Shown one piece after another: positions 45,424 through 46,080 of a stretch of DNA of 46,080 nucleotides. The stretch covers positions 1-46,080 of the forward strand of contig JAISEK010000066.1 in NCBI GenBank assembly GCA_031264145.1. Direction: 5' to 3'. A model generated the notes under the pieces. The model was not told the origin of the DNA. It saw nothing but the letters and a program-made list of their open reading frames with translations, and made no database searches. The translations under genes and the position numbers were made by a program. Position 1 is the stretch's first letter, and each line of letters begins with the position of its first letter. This DNA is from Deltaproteobacteria bacterium. GTDB lineage: Bacteria; Desulfobacterota; Desulfarculia; Adiutricales; Adiutricaceae.

Positions 45424-46080
45424 TCAGACCGGGCCGCCCAGGCTGAAGGCGCCGTGGAGGGTCCTGACGGCCAGCTCGGCGTACTTCTTCTCGATGATGC
45501 AGCTGATCTTGATCTCCGAGGTGGAGATCATCGAGATGTTGATGCCCTCCCTGGCCAGGGACTGGAACATGAGGGTGGCCACGCCGGCGTGGTTGCGCAT
45601 GCCCACGCCCACGATGGAGACCTTGGCGATGTTGCCGTCGCCGATGACGTCGGCGGCCCCTATCTCCTCCCCCGCCGATCTCATCAGCTCCATGGTCGAC
45701 TCGAAGTCGGAGGCCGGGACGGTGAAGGAAAAGTCCGTCCACTGGGGCTCTTCGTCGGCCGAGACCGACTGGTTCTGGATGATCATGTCGACCACGATGC
45801 CGGCCTTGGAGATAAGGCTCAGGATGCGGGCGGCCACGCCAGGCTGGTCGGGGACCCTCAGAAGGGTGATTCTGGCCTCGTTGACCGAGTGGGTCACGCC
45901 TCTTACGGGTGTTCTTTCCATGTCAGCGTCCTCTTCGCAGATGATGGTGCCGGTGGCCAGGGAATGGGCATGGCGGACGTGGATCCGCACCCCGTAGTTC
46001 ATGGCCAGCTCGACGCTCCTGATTTCCATGACCTTGGCCCCCAGGGAAGCCAGCTCCAGCATCTCCTCGTAGCAAATCTT
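45424..46080 (-). CDS. lysC: Aspartate kinase, C-terminal part (start lies beyond the window)
   Basis: Aspartate kinase phosphorylates aspartate in the first step of lysine, threonine and methionine synthesis. The 218 residues present hold the end of the kinase domain (MLELASLGAKVMEIRSVELAMNYGVRIHVR) and two ACT regulatory domains (ITLLRVPDQPGVAARILSLISKAGIVVDMI and VSIVGVGMRNHAGVATLMFQSLAREGINISMISTSEIKIS), the site of feedback inhibition. Sequence to base 46080 stays open in frame. The gene is convergent with the gene at 44637, with a gap of only 25 bases and no clear terminator. Confidence 0.95.
   Translation of the reverse strand, partial: KICYEEMLELASLGAKVMEIRSVELAMNYGVRIHVRHAHSLATGTIICEEDADMERTPVRGVTHSVNEARITLLRVPDQPGVAARILSLISKAGIVVDMIIQNQSVSADEEPQWTDFSFTVPASDFESTMELMRSAGEEIGAADVIGDGNIAKVSIVGVGMRNHAGVATLMFQSLAREGINISMISTSEIKISCIIEKKYAELAVRTLHGAFSLGGPV

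Overview
The window looks like a chromosomal segment of a Gram-negative, probably anaerobic bacterium of the Desulfobacterota (former Deltaproteobacteria) type. The evidence is indirect. Kdo synthesis genes (kdsA, kdsC), a LolA-like lipoprotein carrier, a BepA-like periplasmic protease and an RND efflux pump show an outer membrane. A CooC/AcsF-type nickel ATPase next to a DUF3786 protein suggests carbon monoxide dehydrogenase/acetyl-CoA synthase biology. Genes are very GC-rich, with heavy use of GGCC-containing codons and AGG arginine, and they are punctuated by strikingly AT-rich non-coding islands. The lineage is an inference; no rRNA or other marker is present.

Layout. 1-2276: a possible transposase tail, an AT-rich leader and a WG-repeat protein. 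2549-5933 (minus): kdsA-kdsC-uvrC operon. 6597-8186 (minus): DUF3786 protein and CooC-like ATPase, with a good sigma70-like promoter. 9211-12063 (plus): TraB/GumN protein, LolA-like protein and NadA, starting from a TATAAT promoter and ending at a strong terminator. 12082-13309 (minus): a solo IS630-type helix-turn-helix protein and a wrecked P4-type integrase start, that is, remnants of mobile DNA. 13670-15232 (minus): gpmI. 15381-17914 (plus): groES-groEL with promoter and terminator. 17915-19943: about 2 kb with no convincing gene. 19944-21803 (plus): a PUA/EVE-like protein and a trypsin-like protease. 21892-24710 (minus): a NEW3-domain membrane protein and a BepA-like metalloprotease. 25610-30018 (plus): RND adaptor and pump. 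30412-37401 (plus): a six-gene chemosensory operon (receiver-like protein, CheA, CheW, CheR, CheB, degenerate GGDEF protein). 37883-40216 (minus): a very AT-rich multi-spanning membrane protein whose island abuts a truncated glycosyltransferase. 40767-42656 (minus): a polyprenyl-phosphate-type glycosyltransferase and a DnaJ-type co-chaperone. 43887-46080: a PH-domain membrane protein, an unrecognised exported protein, and the C-terminal part of aspartate kinase running off the end.

The most unusual object is the chemosensory operon. Its CheA has an HPt-like domain in which the phosphoacceptor histidine is arginine (R245). It also has four tandem repeats of about 30 residues that resemble the GspE/PilB N-terminal (MshEN) fold, sitting where a P2 domain would be expected. 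The operon is flanked by a receiver-like protein and a GGDEF-like protein, both with substituted key residues, and it contains no receptor and no ordinary CheY. Signal output by a non-standard route is a reasonable hypothesis. The other notable themes are decayed mobile elements (IS630-type half transposase, broken integrase, cut glycosyltransferase, possible transposase tail) located at the edges of AT-rich islands.
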